From Asticcacaulis sp. AC466 (GTDB lineage Bacteria > Pseudomonadota > Alphaproteobacteria > Caulobacterales > Caulobacteraceae), in NCBI RefSeq assembly GCF_000495815.1, contig NZ_AWGE01000014.1, positions 62,001 to 126,000 of the forward strand: 64,000 bases of DNA, written 5' to 3'. Below are positions 9,340-17,190 of the stretch, piece by piece. The notes below the pieces were generated by a model. The model was not told the DNA's origin. It saw only the letters and a list, made by a program, of their open reading frames with translations, and did no database searches. The stretch's first letter is position 1. Every line of letters starts with the position of its first letter. The position numbers and the translations under genes were made by a program.

Positions 9340-9693
9340 ATGGCCCTGCGCGATGTCACCGGCGCCGTCGATTTCGGCCACCTGGAGGCCTATACGCTCA
9401 ATGACACGGTGGTGATGGAGGAAGTGCTGCGTATCTTCCAGCAGCAGTGTGAGCTGTGGACGCCGCTCTTGAGCGCCGATCACCCCGGCTGGCGCGATGC
9501 CGCCCACACTATCAAGGGGGCGGCCGCGGGCGTCGGCGCCGGGATTTTGGCGGCGGCGGCGGAATTGGCCGAACGCGGCGATGACGAAGGCGCGGAGATG
9601 CGTCTGGAACGCGTTCGTTCGGCGCTCAATGCCGCGCAAATGGACGTCGCGGCCTATCTGCACGAATTGCAGTTACGATCTTTGAAGGGCTGA
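9340..9693 (+). CDS. Hpt (histidine phosphotransfer) domain protein
   Basis: 117 residues consisting of one Hpt domain. The phospho-acceptor is His56 in AAHTIKGAAAGVGAG, matching the Hpt consensus AHxLKGxA. It would shuttle phosphate between a hybrid kinase and a response regulator. Two hybrid kinases in the window (17180 and 61723) lack their own Hpt and are possible partners, but none is adjacent, so the pairing is open. Confidence 0.85.
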   Translation: MALRDVTGAVDFGHLEAYTLNDTVVMEEVLRIFQQQCELWTPLLSADHPGWRDAAHTIKGAAAGVGAGILAAAAELAERGDDEGAEMRLERVRSALNAAQMDVAAYLHELQLRSLKG

Positions 9694-9761
9694 ACCGCTT
9701 TTTTTGTTGGCAAGCGGGGTAGGGCTCTTTAAACGCACGGGCGAAGAGACGGGAACCCGAC

Positions 9762-10091
9762 ATGAGCGACGAAGAGCTGCACATCATCTGTACCGACCGC
9801 GAGGGCGTGGCCCATACCCTGCCGGCGCTGGACGGCTGGCGGATTATGGAAATCATCCGCGACAACGGCCTGCCGATCAAGGCGGAATGCGGCGGCGCGC
9901 TGGAATGCGCCACCTGTCACGTCTATGTCGCCGATGCATGGCAATCCAAGCTGACCCCGCGGTCGGACGAGGAAGACGAAAAGCTCGATGAAGCCTTTAT
10001 GGTGAAGCGCAATTCGCGCCTGTCGTGCCAGATTCTGATGCGTGATGACCTGAACGGGCTCGAAATCACGCTGGCGCCGGAAACGGACTAG
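9762..10091 (+). CDS. Adrenodoxin-type 2Fe-2S ferredoxin
   Basis: 109 residues. The cluster ligands are Cys43, Cys49, Cys52 and Cys89, spaced as C-x5-C-x2-C-x36-C as in vertebrate-type/ISC ferredoxins. It could supply electrons to a cytochrome P450 or to Fe-S assembly; neither partner is in the window. GGGAA lies just before the ATG. Confidence 0.88.
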   Translation: MSDEELHIICTDREGVAHTLPALDGWRIMEIIRDNGLPIKAECGGALECATCHVYVADAWQSKLTPRSDEEDEKLDEAFMVKRNSRLSCQILMRDDLNGLEITLAPETD

Positions 10092-10180
10092 AGCATTCGT
10101 CGGCTCAGTTGAGCCAACTTATGGCTCTGATTTTTTGCTCTAAGAGCATCGTAGTAGCGAAGGTTAAAGAGGGTAGAACA

Positions 10181-11191
10181 ATGCGTTTCAAGACTTTGGC
10201 TGCCGCCGTTCTGGCGGGTACGGTTGTGGCGGGCGCCGCGTGGGCCTGGGGTTCGTCCGGGCATCGCATGATTGGCGAACTGGCCATCAAGGCCTTGCCG
10301 GACTATATGCCGGCCTTCCTGCGCACGCCGCAGGCGGTGGCCGATGTCGGCGAATATGCCCGCGAACCGGATCGCTGGCGCGGGGCGGGCAAGGTGCACG
10401 ACAATGATCGCGACATCGCCCACTTCATCGATCTGGATGACGACGGCAATACCCTGGCCGGGGTGTCGCTCGACAACCTGCCGGCCAATCGGTCCGACTA
10501 CGAAGCCGCCGTCCGCGCCAAGGGTGTGGAACCGTACAAGGCGGGCTATCTGCCCTATGCCACGGTCGACGCCTATCAGCAGGTCGTCAAGGACATGGCC
10601 TACTGGCGCGTGCTGACCTATCTCGAGCCGCTGGAAAAGGACAGGACCAAGAAAGCCTGGTATCGCGCCGACCGGCTCCGCCGCGAACAGCTCATGCTGC
10701 GCGATATCGGCATATTGGGCCACTATGTCGGGGACACAACCAACCCGCTTCACCTCAGCATCCACTATAACGGCTGGGGCAACTTCCCCAATCCGAATGG
10801 TTTCACGATGGAGAAGATCCATTCGCCGATCGAGGGTGTTTTCGTCAGCCGCAATATCAAGGAAGGCGACGTGAAAGCGGCCATGGCGGCCTATTTGCCT
10901 TGCACCGCGCCGATCATGACCTGCGTCACCGCGCGCTATAAGGCGAGCTTCAGCCAGGTCGTGCCTTTGTACCAGCTTGAAAAGGCTGGCGGCTTCAAGG
11001 ACGGCGATCCGCGCGGCCAGGCCTTCATCACGACGCGCCTGGCCCAGGGCGCCGGCGATCTGCGTGACTCGCTGATCGATGCGTGGCGCGATTCCAAGAC
11101 GATGCAGGTCGGTTACAAGATCGGCACCTATGATGACTTCGTGAGCGGAAAGGTCACCGATCCGTGGGAAGTCCTGTATGGCGACGATTAA
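10181..11191 (+). CDS. Secreted S1/P1-type zinc nuclease
   Basis: About 336 residues. The signal peptide MRFKTLAAAVLAGTVVAGAA ends in WA, and cleavage would leave Trp23 as the first residue of the mature protein, as needed for zinc binding in S1/P1 nucleases. His28 (WGSSGHR), the RDIAHFIDLDDD stretch and GHYVGDTTNPLHLS supply further zinc ligands. The last family motif reads KIHSPIEGVFV, so a Glu replaces the usual Asp of HxxxD. The start is set by AAAGAGGG upstream; longer versions lack a signal peptide at the N-terminus. It probably degrades nucleic acids outside the cytoplasm for nutrient scavenging. Its 3' end overlaps the Nudix gene by 14 bp. Confidence 0.82.
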   Translation: MRFKTLAAAVLAGTVVAGAAWAWGSSGHRMIGELAIKALPDYMPAFLRTPQAVADVGEYAREPDRWRGAGKVHDNDRDIAHFIDLDDDGNTLAGVSLDNLPANRSDYEAAVRAKGVEPYKAGYLPYATVDAYQQVVKDMAYWRVLTYLEPLEKDRTKKAWYRADRLRREQLMLRDIGILGHYVGDTTNPLHLSIHYNGWGNFPNPNGFTMEKIHSPIEGVFVSRNIKEGDVKAAMAAYLPCTAPIMTCVTARYKASFSQVVPLYQLEKAGGFKDGDPRGQAFITTRLAQGAGDLRDSLIDAWRDSKTMQVGYKIGTYDDFVSGKVTDPWEVLYGDD

Positions 11192-11630
11192 TCAATATGG
11201 TCGCTATGATGCGGCCCTGACCTACAAACCGCGCACCGGGGCCTACGGCATACTGGTGCGCGACGGCCGGGTCGCCTGCGCGCGCATCGGTTACGGTCCG
11301 TACAAGTACGACCTGCCGGGCGGCGCGGTCGATCCGGGCGAAACGCCCGAACAGGCGGTGGTGCGCGAATTCGGCGAGGAAACGGGGCTGGCGGTGACGG
11401 TGGTGCGCCCCGTGACCGACCTCATGCACTATTTCATCCATGACGACGGCACGCCCTATAACAATCATTGCTACTTTTTTGAGATGGCCCTGACCGGCGA
11501 AATTCCGGAAGCCAAGTGCGAAGCCGATCACGAACTGGTCTGGCTGGAGCCGTTGCAGGTGGTGACCCGCCTGAAAAATGACGGCTATGCCTGGGCCTTT
11601 GTGCTGTGGCTACGCAATCAATCGAAATAA
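11178..11630 (+). CDS. Nudix hydrolase
   Basis: 150 residues with a complete Nudix box: GGAVDPGETPEQ followed by AVVREFGEETGL, matching Gx5Ex7REUxEExGU. It hydrolyses a nucleoside diphosphate linked to another group; the substrate is not predictable. It starts inside the nuclease gene (14-bp overlap), suggesting translational coupling. Confidence 0.85.
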   Translation: MATINQYGRYDAALTYKPRTGAYGILVRDGRVACARIGYGPYKYDLPGGAVDPGETPEQAVVREFGEETGLAVTVVRPVTDLMHYFIHDDGTPYNNHCYFFEMALTGEIPEAKCEADHELVWLEPLQVVTRLKNDGYAWAFVLWLRNQSK

Positions 11631-11640
11631 TCGATTGATT
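11616..11640 (+). terminator. AT-rich perfect hairpin over the Nudix stop codon
   Basis: AATCAATCGA (11616–11625) and TCGATTGATT (11631–11640) are perfect 10-bp arms around a 5-base loop holding the stop codon, followed by TGACAATTTT. It could end transcription of the nuclease–Nudix pair or be a protein-binding site for the next gene. Confidence 0.4.
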
Positions 11641-11651
11641 TGACAATTTTA

Positions 11652-11671
11652 ATCCGTTTGTTTGAACGGAT
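11652..11671 (+). promoter_or_regulatory. Palindrome upstream of yeiH (operator candidate)
   Basis: ATCCGTT-TGTTTG-AACGGAT is a perfect 7-bp dyad 44 bp before the yeiH start. It could be the site of the LysR-type regulator encoded downstream (T-N11-A-like dyads). A closely similar palindrome, TCCGTTTG-TT-CAAACGGA, lies at 30568–30585. Confidence 0.4.
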
Positions 11672-11715
11672 GGGTGGCGATAAGGTGGCGGGTATCAGAC
11701 ACACTGAGGCCCGCC

Positions 11716-12711
11716 ATGCAAACTGCCATTCCCGCCCCGTCCTTTCGGCTGCCCCGACCGGGCGGCTTGGTGCTTACCCTTCTTATTGCCGTGGCCGCCT
11801 TCGGTATTCACGCCTTGCCGCATATGGGGGCAGTATCGCCGGCCATTTTGGCGACGGTGATCGGCATGGTGCTGGCGCACACCCTTCACATACCGGCCTC
11901 GGCAGACGCGGGGATTAGCTTTGCCTCGCGCACCCTGCTGCGCGGTGCGGTGGTGCTTCTGGGGCTTCAGGTCAGCGTGGCGCAGATCGCGGCGGTCGGC
12001 GTGACGGGCTTCGCCATAGGGGCGGCGGGGCTGTTCACAAGCTTCATGGTCATTCGTGCGCTTGGCCGCTTATTGGGGGTAGAGGCGCGACTCGCCGAAC
12101 TGATCGCGGCGGGCACCAGTATTTGCGGCGCGTCGGCGGTGGCCGCGGTCAATACGGTGACGGAGGCGCCTGACGAAGATGTAGCCTATGCCATCGCCAT
12201 GGTGACCTTGTTCGGCACGGCGGCCATGCTGGTCTACCCACTGGCGGCGCCATGGCTGGGTGAACACCGCTTTGGCCTGTGGGCGGGCGCGTCGATCCAT
12301 GAGGTGGCTCAGGTGGTCGGCGCCACGGCCGGGGTGGGCCCGCAGGCGCAGCAGACGGGAGCGGTGGCCAAGCTGAGCCGCATCCTGCTTCTGGCGCCTC
12401 TGGTCATGGGCTTAAGCCTGCGGCGGGCGGGCAAGCGGCAGGCCGGCGGACCTATGGTCGGGGTTCCGCTATTCGTCCTTGGGTTTCTGGCCCTGGTGGC
12501 AGTCAACAGCCTGATGCCGGTGCCGGTCGTGGTCAAAACCGTGAGCGGTCAGGTTTCGGCGTTTTTGCTGGCCATGGCGCTGGGCGGGATGGGGCTCAAG
12601 ACGCACCTGCGCGCGGTGACGGCGCAGGGCTGGAAGCCGATCGCGCTGGCGGCGGCGGGGGCTGTGTTCATCTCGCTGTTTACGCTGGGCCTTATTCTGA
12701 CTTTGGCTTAA
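11716..12711 (+). CDS. yeiH: YeiH/UPF0324 family inner-membrane transporter
   Basis: 331 residues, about ten hydrophobic helices. Recognisable family segments are ILATVIGMVLAHTLHIP, LLRGAVVLLGLQVSV, AGTSICGASAVAAVNTV and SIHEVAQVVGATAGVG. Members are called putative sulfate exporters because they sit with cysteine and sulfur regulators; the substrate has not been shown here. ATG 11716 has GAGG 7 bp upstream. A LysR gene follows after only 9 bp, so the two are probably cotranscribed. Confidence 0.82.
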   Translation: MQTAIPAPSFRLPRPGGLVLTLLIAVAAFGIHALPHMGAVSPAILATVIGMVLAHTLHIPASADAGISFASRTLLRGAVVLLGLQVSVAQIAAVGVTGFAIGAAGLFTSFMVIRALGRLLGVEARLAELIAAGTSICGASAVAAVNTVTEAPDEDVAYAIAMVTLFGTAAMLVYPLAAPWLGEHRFGLWAGASIHEVAQVVGATAGVGPQAQQTGAVAKLSRILLLAPLVMGLSLRRAGKRQAGGPMVGVPLFVLGFLALVAVNSLMPVPVVVKTVSGQVSAFLLAMALGGMGLKTHLRAVTAQGWKPIALAAAGAVFISLFTLGLILTLA

Positions 12712-12720
12712 ACAAATGGC

Positions 12721-13590
12721 ATGACACTCGAACAACTTCGCATCTTCATCGCCGTGGCCGAACGCGAACATCTGACGCGGGCAGCCCAGGCGCTCAACCT
12801 GACGCAGTCGGCAGTCAGCGCGGCGGTGGCGGCGCTTGAGGCACGTTACGACGTGAAGCTGTTTGACCGCGTCGGGCGCGGCATCGCCCTGACCGAAGCG
12901 GGGCGATTGTTCCTGCCCGAAGCGCGCGACGTGCTGACGCGGGCGCATGAGGCGGAGGCGGCGCTGTTCGATGTGGCGGGCGCCTTGCGCGGGACCTTGC
13001 GCCTGGCCGCCAGCCAGACGGTCGGCAATTACTGGTTGCCCGAAGCAATGGCGCGGTTTCACCAGGCCTGGCCGGGGCTGGCCCTGTCGCTCGATATAAG
13101 CAATACCGAACGGGCGGCGGCGCGCGTGCTGGCGGGAGAGGCCGATATCGGCATTGTCGAAGGTCAGGTCGATGAGCCACGCCTTGACCAGCGAAAGTTG
13201 ACCGGCGACACCATGCTGCTGATCCTGCCCTTAGGCCAGACCATGCCATCGACGGCGGCCGAGTGGGCGGCGGCGCGGTTCGTGGTGCGTGAGGCGGGAT
13301 CGGGAACGCGTCTCATGCTGGCCGATCACCTGAAAGGCATGGGGCTGGCGCTCGATGCCGGCAATATCGTCATGGAATTGCCGTCGAACGAGGCCGTGCG
13401 CACGGCGGTCGAGGCGGGCGCGGGGTTGTCGCTGATTTCGGCGCTGGTGGCCAGCCGCGCCGTACGCGCGGGGCTTTTGCAAGGGCACGACATTGGCCTG
13501 GCGCCGCGCGATTTCTATGTGCTGCGGCGGCGCGAACGGGGTCAGACGCGGGCGGAGACAGCCTTTATCGCGGCACTCGGCGCAGGATAA
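12721..13590 (+). CDS. LysR-family transcriptional regulator
   Basis: 289 residues. The N-terminal winged helix (LTRAAQALNLTQSAVSAAVAALEARYDVKLF) is followed by a periplasmic-binding-protein-like effector domain. LysR partners of yeiH are common and usually sense sulfur or amino-acid-related ligands. Here the gene lies downstream in the same direction rather than divergent. Its 3' end overlaps the convergent GNAT gene by 26 bp. Confidence 0.87.
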   Translation: MTLEQLRIFIAVAEREHLTRAAQALNLTQSAVSAAVAALEARYDVKLFDRVGRGIALTEAGRLFLPEARDVLTRAHEAEAALFDVAGALRGTLRLAASQTVGNYWLPEAMARFHQAWPGLALSLDISNTERAAARVLAGEADIGIVEGQVDEPRLDQRKLTGDTMLLILPLGQTMPSTAAEWAAARFVVREAGSGTRLMLADHLKGMGLALDAGNIVMELPSNEAVRTAVEAGAGLSLISALVASRAVRAGLLQGHDIGLAPRDFYVLRRRERGQTRAETAFIAALGAG

Positions 13591-14083
13591 ATTCGTCGTC
13601 GAGGGTCCGGCCGACCGGGAACTGATATTCGCCGACGCGTTCGTAGCCGTGGGCGGCATACAGGGCCTGCGCCTTGTGGTTTTCGCTCCAGACGCCGATC
13701 CATTGAGCGGCGGAACCATAGGTGTCCGTCATCCAGTCCTGGGCCAGGACCAGAAGCCGTTTGCCCAAACCCTTGCCCTGCTGGCTGGAATGGACATAGA
13801 GGCGCTTCAGTTCGCCTTCGCGTGTCGGGTCGGCATCAGGGTGGGGCAGGCCGACCGGGCCGCAATGCAGATAGGCCACGGCGTTTTCGCGGTCGAAGAC
13901 GATGCGCCAGAACTGAGCCGGATCGGTGGTCTCACGCGCCAGAACATCCGGCGCGTAGGATTTGACCAGAAACGCGTCCAGATCTTCCGGCGGATAGAGG
14001 TGGCCGAAGGTCTCGGTAAAGGTATCCGCCGCCAGTCGCGACAGGGCCGGGATATGGTGCGGTTCGACAGGCAGGATCAGCAT
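13565..14083 (-). CDS. GNAT-family N-acetyltransferase
   Basis: 172 residues. The acetyl-CoA-binding motif is visible as ELKRLYVHSSQQGKGLGKRL, with the QGKGLG loop, and AQALYAAHGYERVGEYQFPV is the usual C-terminal part. The substrate is unknown. Confidence 0.85.
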   Translation of the reverse strand: MLILPVEPHHIPALSRLAADTFTETFGHLYPPEDLDAFLVKSYAPDVLARETTDPAQFWRIVFDRENAVAYLHCGPVGLPHPDADPTREGELKRLYVHSSQQGKGLGKRLLVLAQDWMTDTYGSAAQWIGVWSENHKAQALYAAHGYERVGEYQFPVGRTLDDEFILRRVPR

Positions 14084-14131
14084 GGGGCCTGAATAGCCTC
14101 AAGGCCCTGGCTGATTCAAGTCCGTCGTAAT

Positions 14132-14162
14132 TGTACCTCCCCAACTTGCTTGGGGAGGTACA
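14132..14162. terminator. Perfect 12-bp hairpin; end sequence of a repeat family
   Basis: TGTACCTCCCCA (14132–14143) and TGGGGAGGTACA (14151–14162) around a 7-base loop, between two leftward genes. It can act as a terminator of the NmrA-type gene. The same TGTACCTCCC/GGGAGGTACA ends bound the large palindromic element at 30048–30236, so this may be a solo or minimal copy. Confidence 0.6.
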
Positions 14163-14174
14163 GGATGGCTAGGT

Positions 14175-15038
14175 TTAAAACGCGGCCTTGTTGGCTTCGA
14201 AAAAGGCCTGCAGGGAGGTCGGTTTGCGGCCCGTCAGTGTCTCGACATCGTTGGTCAGGATATCGAAATCGCCGCGGCGGGCAGCGGTGTCGAAGGACAC
14301 GAGCACGGACACCCACCCTTCGGGCAAGCCGTGGGCCTTCATGCCTTCGGCCAGTTGTTCATCGGTGACATTGACCACGGCCAACGGCTTGCCGGTCGCC
14401 GCGCTGGCCAGGGCGGCAATCTGCGGCATGGTCAGCAGTTCCGGTCCGGTGAGGGTGAAGATCTGGTTGCTCGATGGACGGCTGAGGGCCGCCGCGGCGC
14501 TGCGGGCCACGTCGGCGTGCGACACGTGCGCCTGCCTGCCGTCACCGGCGGAGGTGTAGAGGGTGCCGCCCTTTAAGGCATCGGGCAGGTTCATGAACAG
14601 GTTTTCCTGATACCAGGCGTCGCGCAGGATGGTGTAGGTCAGGCCGCTGGCGATGACGGCCTGTTCGGTGCCGAGGTGATCGCCGGCGAAGCTGACGGCC
14701 GAGACGTCGGGCTTGGGCATGGAGGTGTAGACGATGTCCGTCACCCCGGCGGCCTTGGCTGCGGCGACAGCGGCCTTATGCTGCGCCAGGCGTTGGCCGG
14801 CGCCGAGAGAATCGGTGGAGATGATCAGCACCCGGTCCACGCCGGTAAAGGCTTGCGCCAGCGAGGCGGCGTCATCGAAATCGACGCGGCGGACCTCGGC
14901 GCCTTTGGCGGCCAGGTCGGCGATCTTGGCGGTGTCGCGCGATGCGGCGATGATGTGGTTGCTGCCGGCTTCGAGCAGCAGTTGGGTGACGTGACGGCCG
15001 AGCTTGCCATTGGCGCCGGTGATGAGCAGATTGGACAT
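14175..15038 (-). CDS. NmrA-like NAD(P)H:quinone oxidoreductase
   Basis: 287 residues of the atypical short-chain dehydrogenase/NmrA group, close to E. coli QorB (quinone oxidoreductase 2). The N-terminal ITGANGKLGRHVTQLL is the dinucleotide-binding loop, and YTSMPKPDVS and YTILRDAWYQENLF are family segments. AAGGAACC precedes the ATG. The divergent HxlR regulator and the palindrome between them match the well-known qorB/ytfH arrangement, so quinone or electrophile stress is the likely signal. Confidence 0.8.
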   Translation of the reverse strand: MSNLLITGANGKLGRHVTQLLLEAGSNHIIAASRDTAKIADLAAKGAEVRRVDFDDAASLAQAFTGVDRVLIISTDSLGAGQRLAQHKAAVAAAKAAGVTDIVYTSMPKPDVSAVSFAGDHLGTEQAVIASGLTYTILRDAWYQENLFMNLPDALKGGTLYTSAGDGRQAHVSHADVARSAAAALSRPSSNQIFTLTGPELLTMPQIAALASAATGKPLAVVNVTDEQLAEGMKAHGLPEGWVSVLVSFDTAARRGDFDILTNDVETLTGRKPTSLQAFFEANKAAF

Positions 15039-15055
15039 TGTGGTTCCTTTGTGAT

Positions 15056-15070
15056 ATTTAGTTACTAAAT
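15056..15070. promoter_or_regulatory. Operator candidate between NmrA-type and HxlR genes
   Basis: ATTTAG-TTA-CTAAAT is a perfect dyad in the divergent intergenic region, in the style of HxlR/YodB-type operators (AT-rich, TAGT/ACTA cores). A related CTAAAATAGT lies at 15081–15090, which could be a second half-matching site. Confidence 0.5.
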
Positions 15071-15138
15071 GAGACCATGTCTAAAATAGTATGTTATGCC
15101 GGTCTGTAAAGACGGCAGGTTTTCGGGAGATAGTTACC

Positions 15139-15564
15139 TTGAAGGAACCACCCTATATCACGCCGGAACTCCATGACGCCATGCGCGGCGTCATGGTCTA
15201 TGTCGGCGGCAAGATTGACAGCAGCAAATGCCCGGTGCGCGACGTGATGGATCATATCGGCGACAAGTGGTCGAGCCTGCTTATGGTGGCCCTGGGCACG
15301 CGGCCGCACCGCTTCGGCGAACTGAAACGTGCCGTGCCCGATATTTCCCAGCGCATGTTGACCCAGACCCTGCGCGATCTTCAGGCCGACGGTCTGGTCA
15401 GCCGCCATGTCTTTCCGACCGTGCCGCCGTCCGTCGAATATCGCCTGACGCCTATGGGGGAATCGATGATGCCGCCGCTGATGGAACTGATGAAATGGGC
15501 CGCCGAAAATCATGCCCGGATTCGCCAGGCACGCCTGGACTTCGCCGAAAGCGCGGCGGCTTGA
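15139..15564 (+). CDS. HxlR-family transcriptional regulator
   Basis: About 141 residues. Family features: [20 protein letters not shown] with the conserved N-terminal Cys that senses electrophiles in this family, then [20 protein letters not shown] (recognition helix) and [11 protein letters not shown] (wing). I prefer the TTG at 15139, with GGGAG 9 bp upstream; an ATG at 15091 would add 16 residues with no clear ribosome site and would overlap the likely promoter. It probably represses the divergent oxidoreductase. Confidence 0.8.
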   Translation: MKEPPYITPELHDAMRGVMVYVGGKIDSSKCPVRDVMDHIGDKWSSLLMVALGTRPHRFGELKRAVPDISQRMLTQTLRDLQADGLVSRHVFPTVPPSVEYRLTPMGESMMPPLMELMKWAAENHARIRQARLDFAESAAA

Positions 15565-15597
15565 GGTCCGGTTTTCCTCATTGAAAGTTTATGGCCC

Positions 15598-17190
15598 TTG
15601 AAGTTGGTTGGAGGGGCAATCAATGAGAGACAGAGCGTGCACGCGGCGGAACATTCCACACGGATCATCAAAACGGGTATAGCCGAATTCGACGATATCC
15701 TTGGCGGCGGGCTGACGGCCAATCGCGTCTATTTGCTTCACGGCACGCCGGGATCGGGCAAGACGACCCTGTCCTTGCAGTTTCTGCTGGAGGGGGTGAA
15801 GCACGGCGAAAGCACGCTTTACATCACCTTGTCCGAGACGCGGATGGAACTGCTGTCGGTCGCCCGGTCTCACGGCCTGTCGCTCGACGGCGTTGAGATC
15901 TTCGAGCTGATCGCGGAGGAACGCGATCTCGACCCGGACAGCCAGTACACGATGTTTCAGCCGTCGGAAGTCGAGCTCAATGTCACGACGCGGCGTATTC
16001 TTGACGAGATCGAGCGCCTCAAACCGGCGCGCGTCGTCATCGATTCGCTGTCGGAGATCAAGCTTCTGGCGCAAAGCGCGCTGCGGTTCCGTCGTCAGGT
16101 GCTGGCGCTCAAGCAGTTTTTCGTTGGCCGCGATTGTACCGTTCTGTTCCTCGACGACAAGACCGCCAAGGGGGAGGACGACCTGCAACTGGAAAGCATC
16201 GCCCATGGGGTGATCAGCCTGGAGCAGTTGTCACCGGAATACGGGTCCGAACGCCGTCGTCTCAGCATCACCAAGCTGCGTGGACAAAGATACCGGGGTG
16301 GTTATCACGATTTCAGTATTGTCAGGGGCGGGTTATGCGTATTTCCGCGCATTGTGGCGGGCGAACACAGCCGTCCGCCTGAAAGTACCATCGTGAAAAG
16401 CGGCGTATCGCAGATGGACAGCTTGCTGGGCGGCGGGCTGACCTCGGGCACCAGCGTGCTTTTGCTGGGGCCCGCCGGTGTCGGTAAATCGACCCTGGGT
16501 ATGCAATATGCCGTCGAAGCCGCCCGCAACGGCCAGAGCAGTCTTCTGTTCGCGTTCGATGAGCGTATCGCCACCATGTACGAACGGGCGGATGGGCTGA
16601 ATATCCCTTTACGCCACTATGTCGAAGCCGGCCTGATCGAGGTGCGATCCATTGATCCGGCCGAAATGTCGCCAGGCGAATTCGCCCACAAGCTGCGTCT
16701 GGCGGCCGAAGGCGAGAATGGTCGCAAGCCCATCAAGATCGTCGTCATAGACAGCCTAAACGGCTATCTCAACGCCATGCCTGAGGAACGCTTCCTGACG
16801 GCACAACTGCATGAGTTGCTGACCTATCTGGGCCATCGCGGCGTCATCACCTTCCTGGTGGTCGCCCAGCACGGTCTGCTCGGCAACGCGATGCAGACGG
16901 TTATCGACACCAGCTACTTGGCCGATACGGTCATCCTGTTCCGCTATTACGAAGCGGAAGGGGAGGTCAAGCAACTGATATCCGTCGTTAAGAAACGCAA
17001 TGGCCGCCATGAGCGCACCATACGGGAATTCAGCCTGAGCGACGACGGAATCCGCATAGGCGAACCCTTGCATCAGTTTCAAGGCGTCCTCACCGGAACG
17101 CCGTTCCTGACGGTTTCGAGTGTCGGTTCTGGCGCCGTTTCGGGCGGGCTCTCTGGCGACGTCGTGTCAGGGCCGCCGCATGACACCTGA
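15598..17190 (+). CDS. Double-domain KaiC-like ATPase
   Basis: Up to 530 residues with two RecA/KaiC domains. The first has [14 protein letters not shown], Walker A GTPGSGKT (residues 49–56) and Walker [10 protein letters not shown]; the second has [14 protein letters not shown], Walker [10 protein letters not shown] (291–299) and [11 protein letters not shown]. This is the KaiC layout, but no KaiA or KaiB is present. The start is unclear: the frame opens at TTG 15598, GTG 15637 is possible, and a good GGAGGGG (15610–15616) precedes an ATG at 15623 that is out of frame and stops after 19 codons. It overlaps the following hybrid kinase by 11 bp, so the two form an operon. It is probably a signalling ATPase rather than a clock. 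Confidence 0.85.
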   Translation: MKLVGGAINERQSVHAAEHSTRIIKTGIAEFDDILGGGLTANRVYLLHGTPGSGKTTLSLQFLLEGVKHGESTLYITLSETRMELLSVARSHGLSLDGVEIFELIAEERDLDPDSQYTMFQPSEVELNVTTRRILDEIERLKPARVVIDSLSEIKLLAQSALRFRRQVLALKQFFVGRDCTVLFLDDKTAKGEDDLQLESIAHGVISLEQLSPEYGSERRRLSITKLRGQRYRGGYHDFSIVRGGLCVFPRIVAGEHSRPPESTIVKSGVSQMDSLLGGGLTSGTSVLLLGPAGVGKSTLGMQYAVEAARNGQSSLLFAFDERIATMYERADGLNIPLRHYVEAGLIEVRSIDPAEMSPGEFAHKLRLAAEGENGRKPIKIVVIDSLNGYLNAMPEERFLTAQLHELLTYLGHRGVITFLVVAQHGLLGNAMQTVIDTSYLADTVILFRYYEAEGEVKQLISVVKKRNGRHERTIREFSLSDDGIRIGEPLHQFQGVLTGTPFLTVSSVGSGAVSGGLSGDVVSGPPHDT

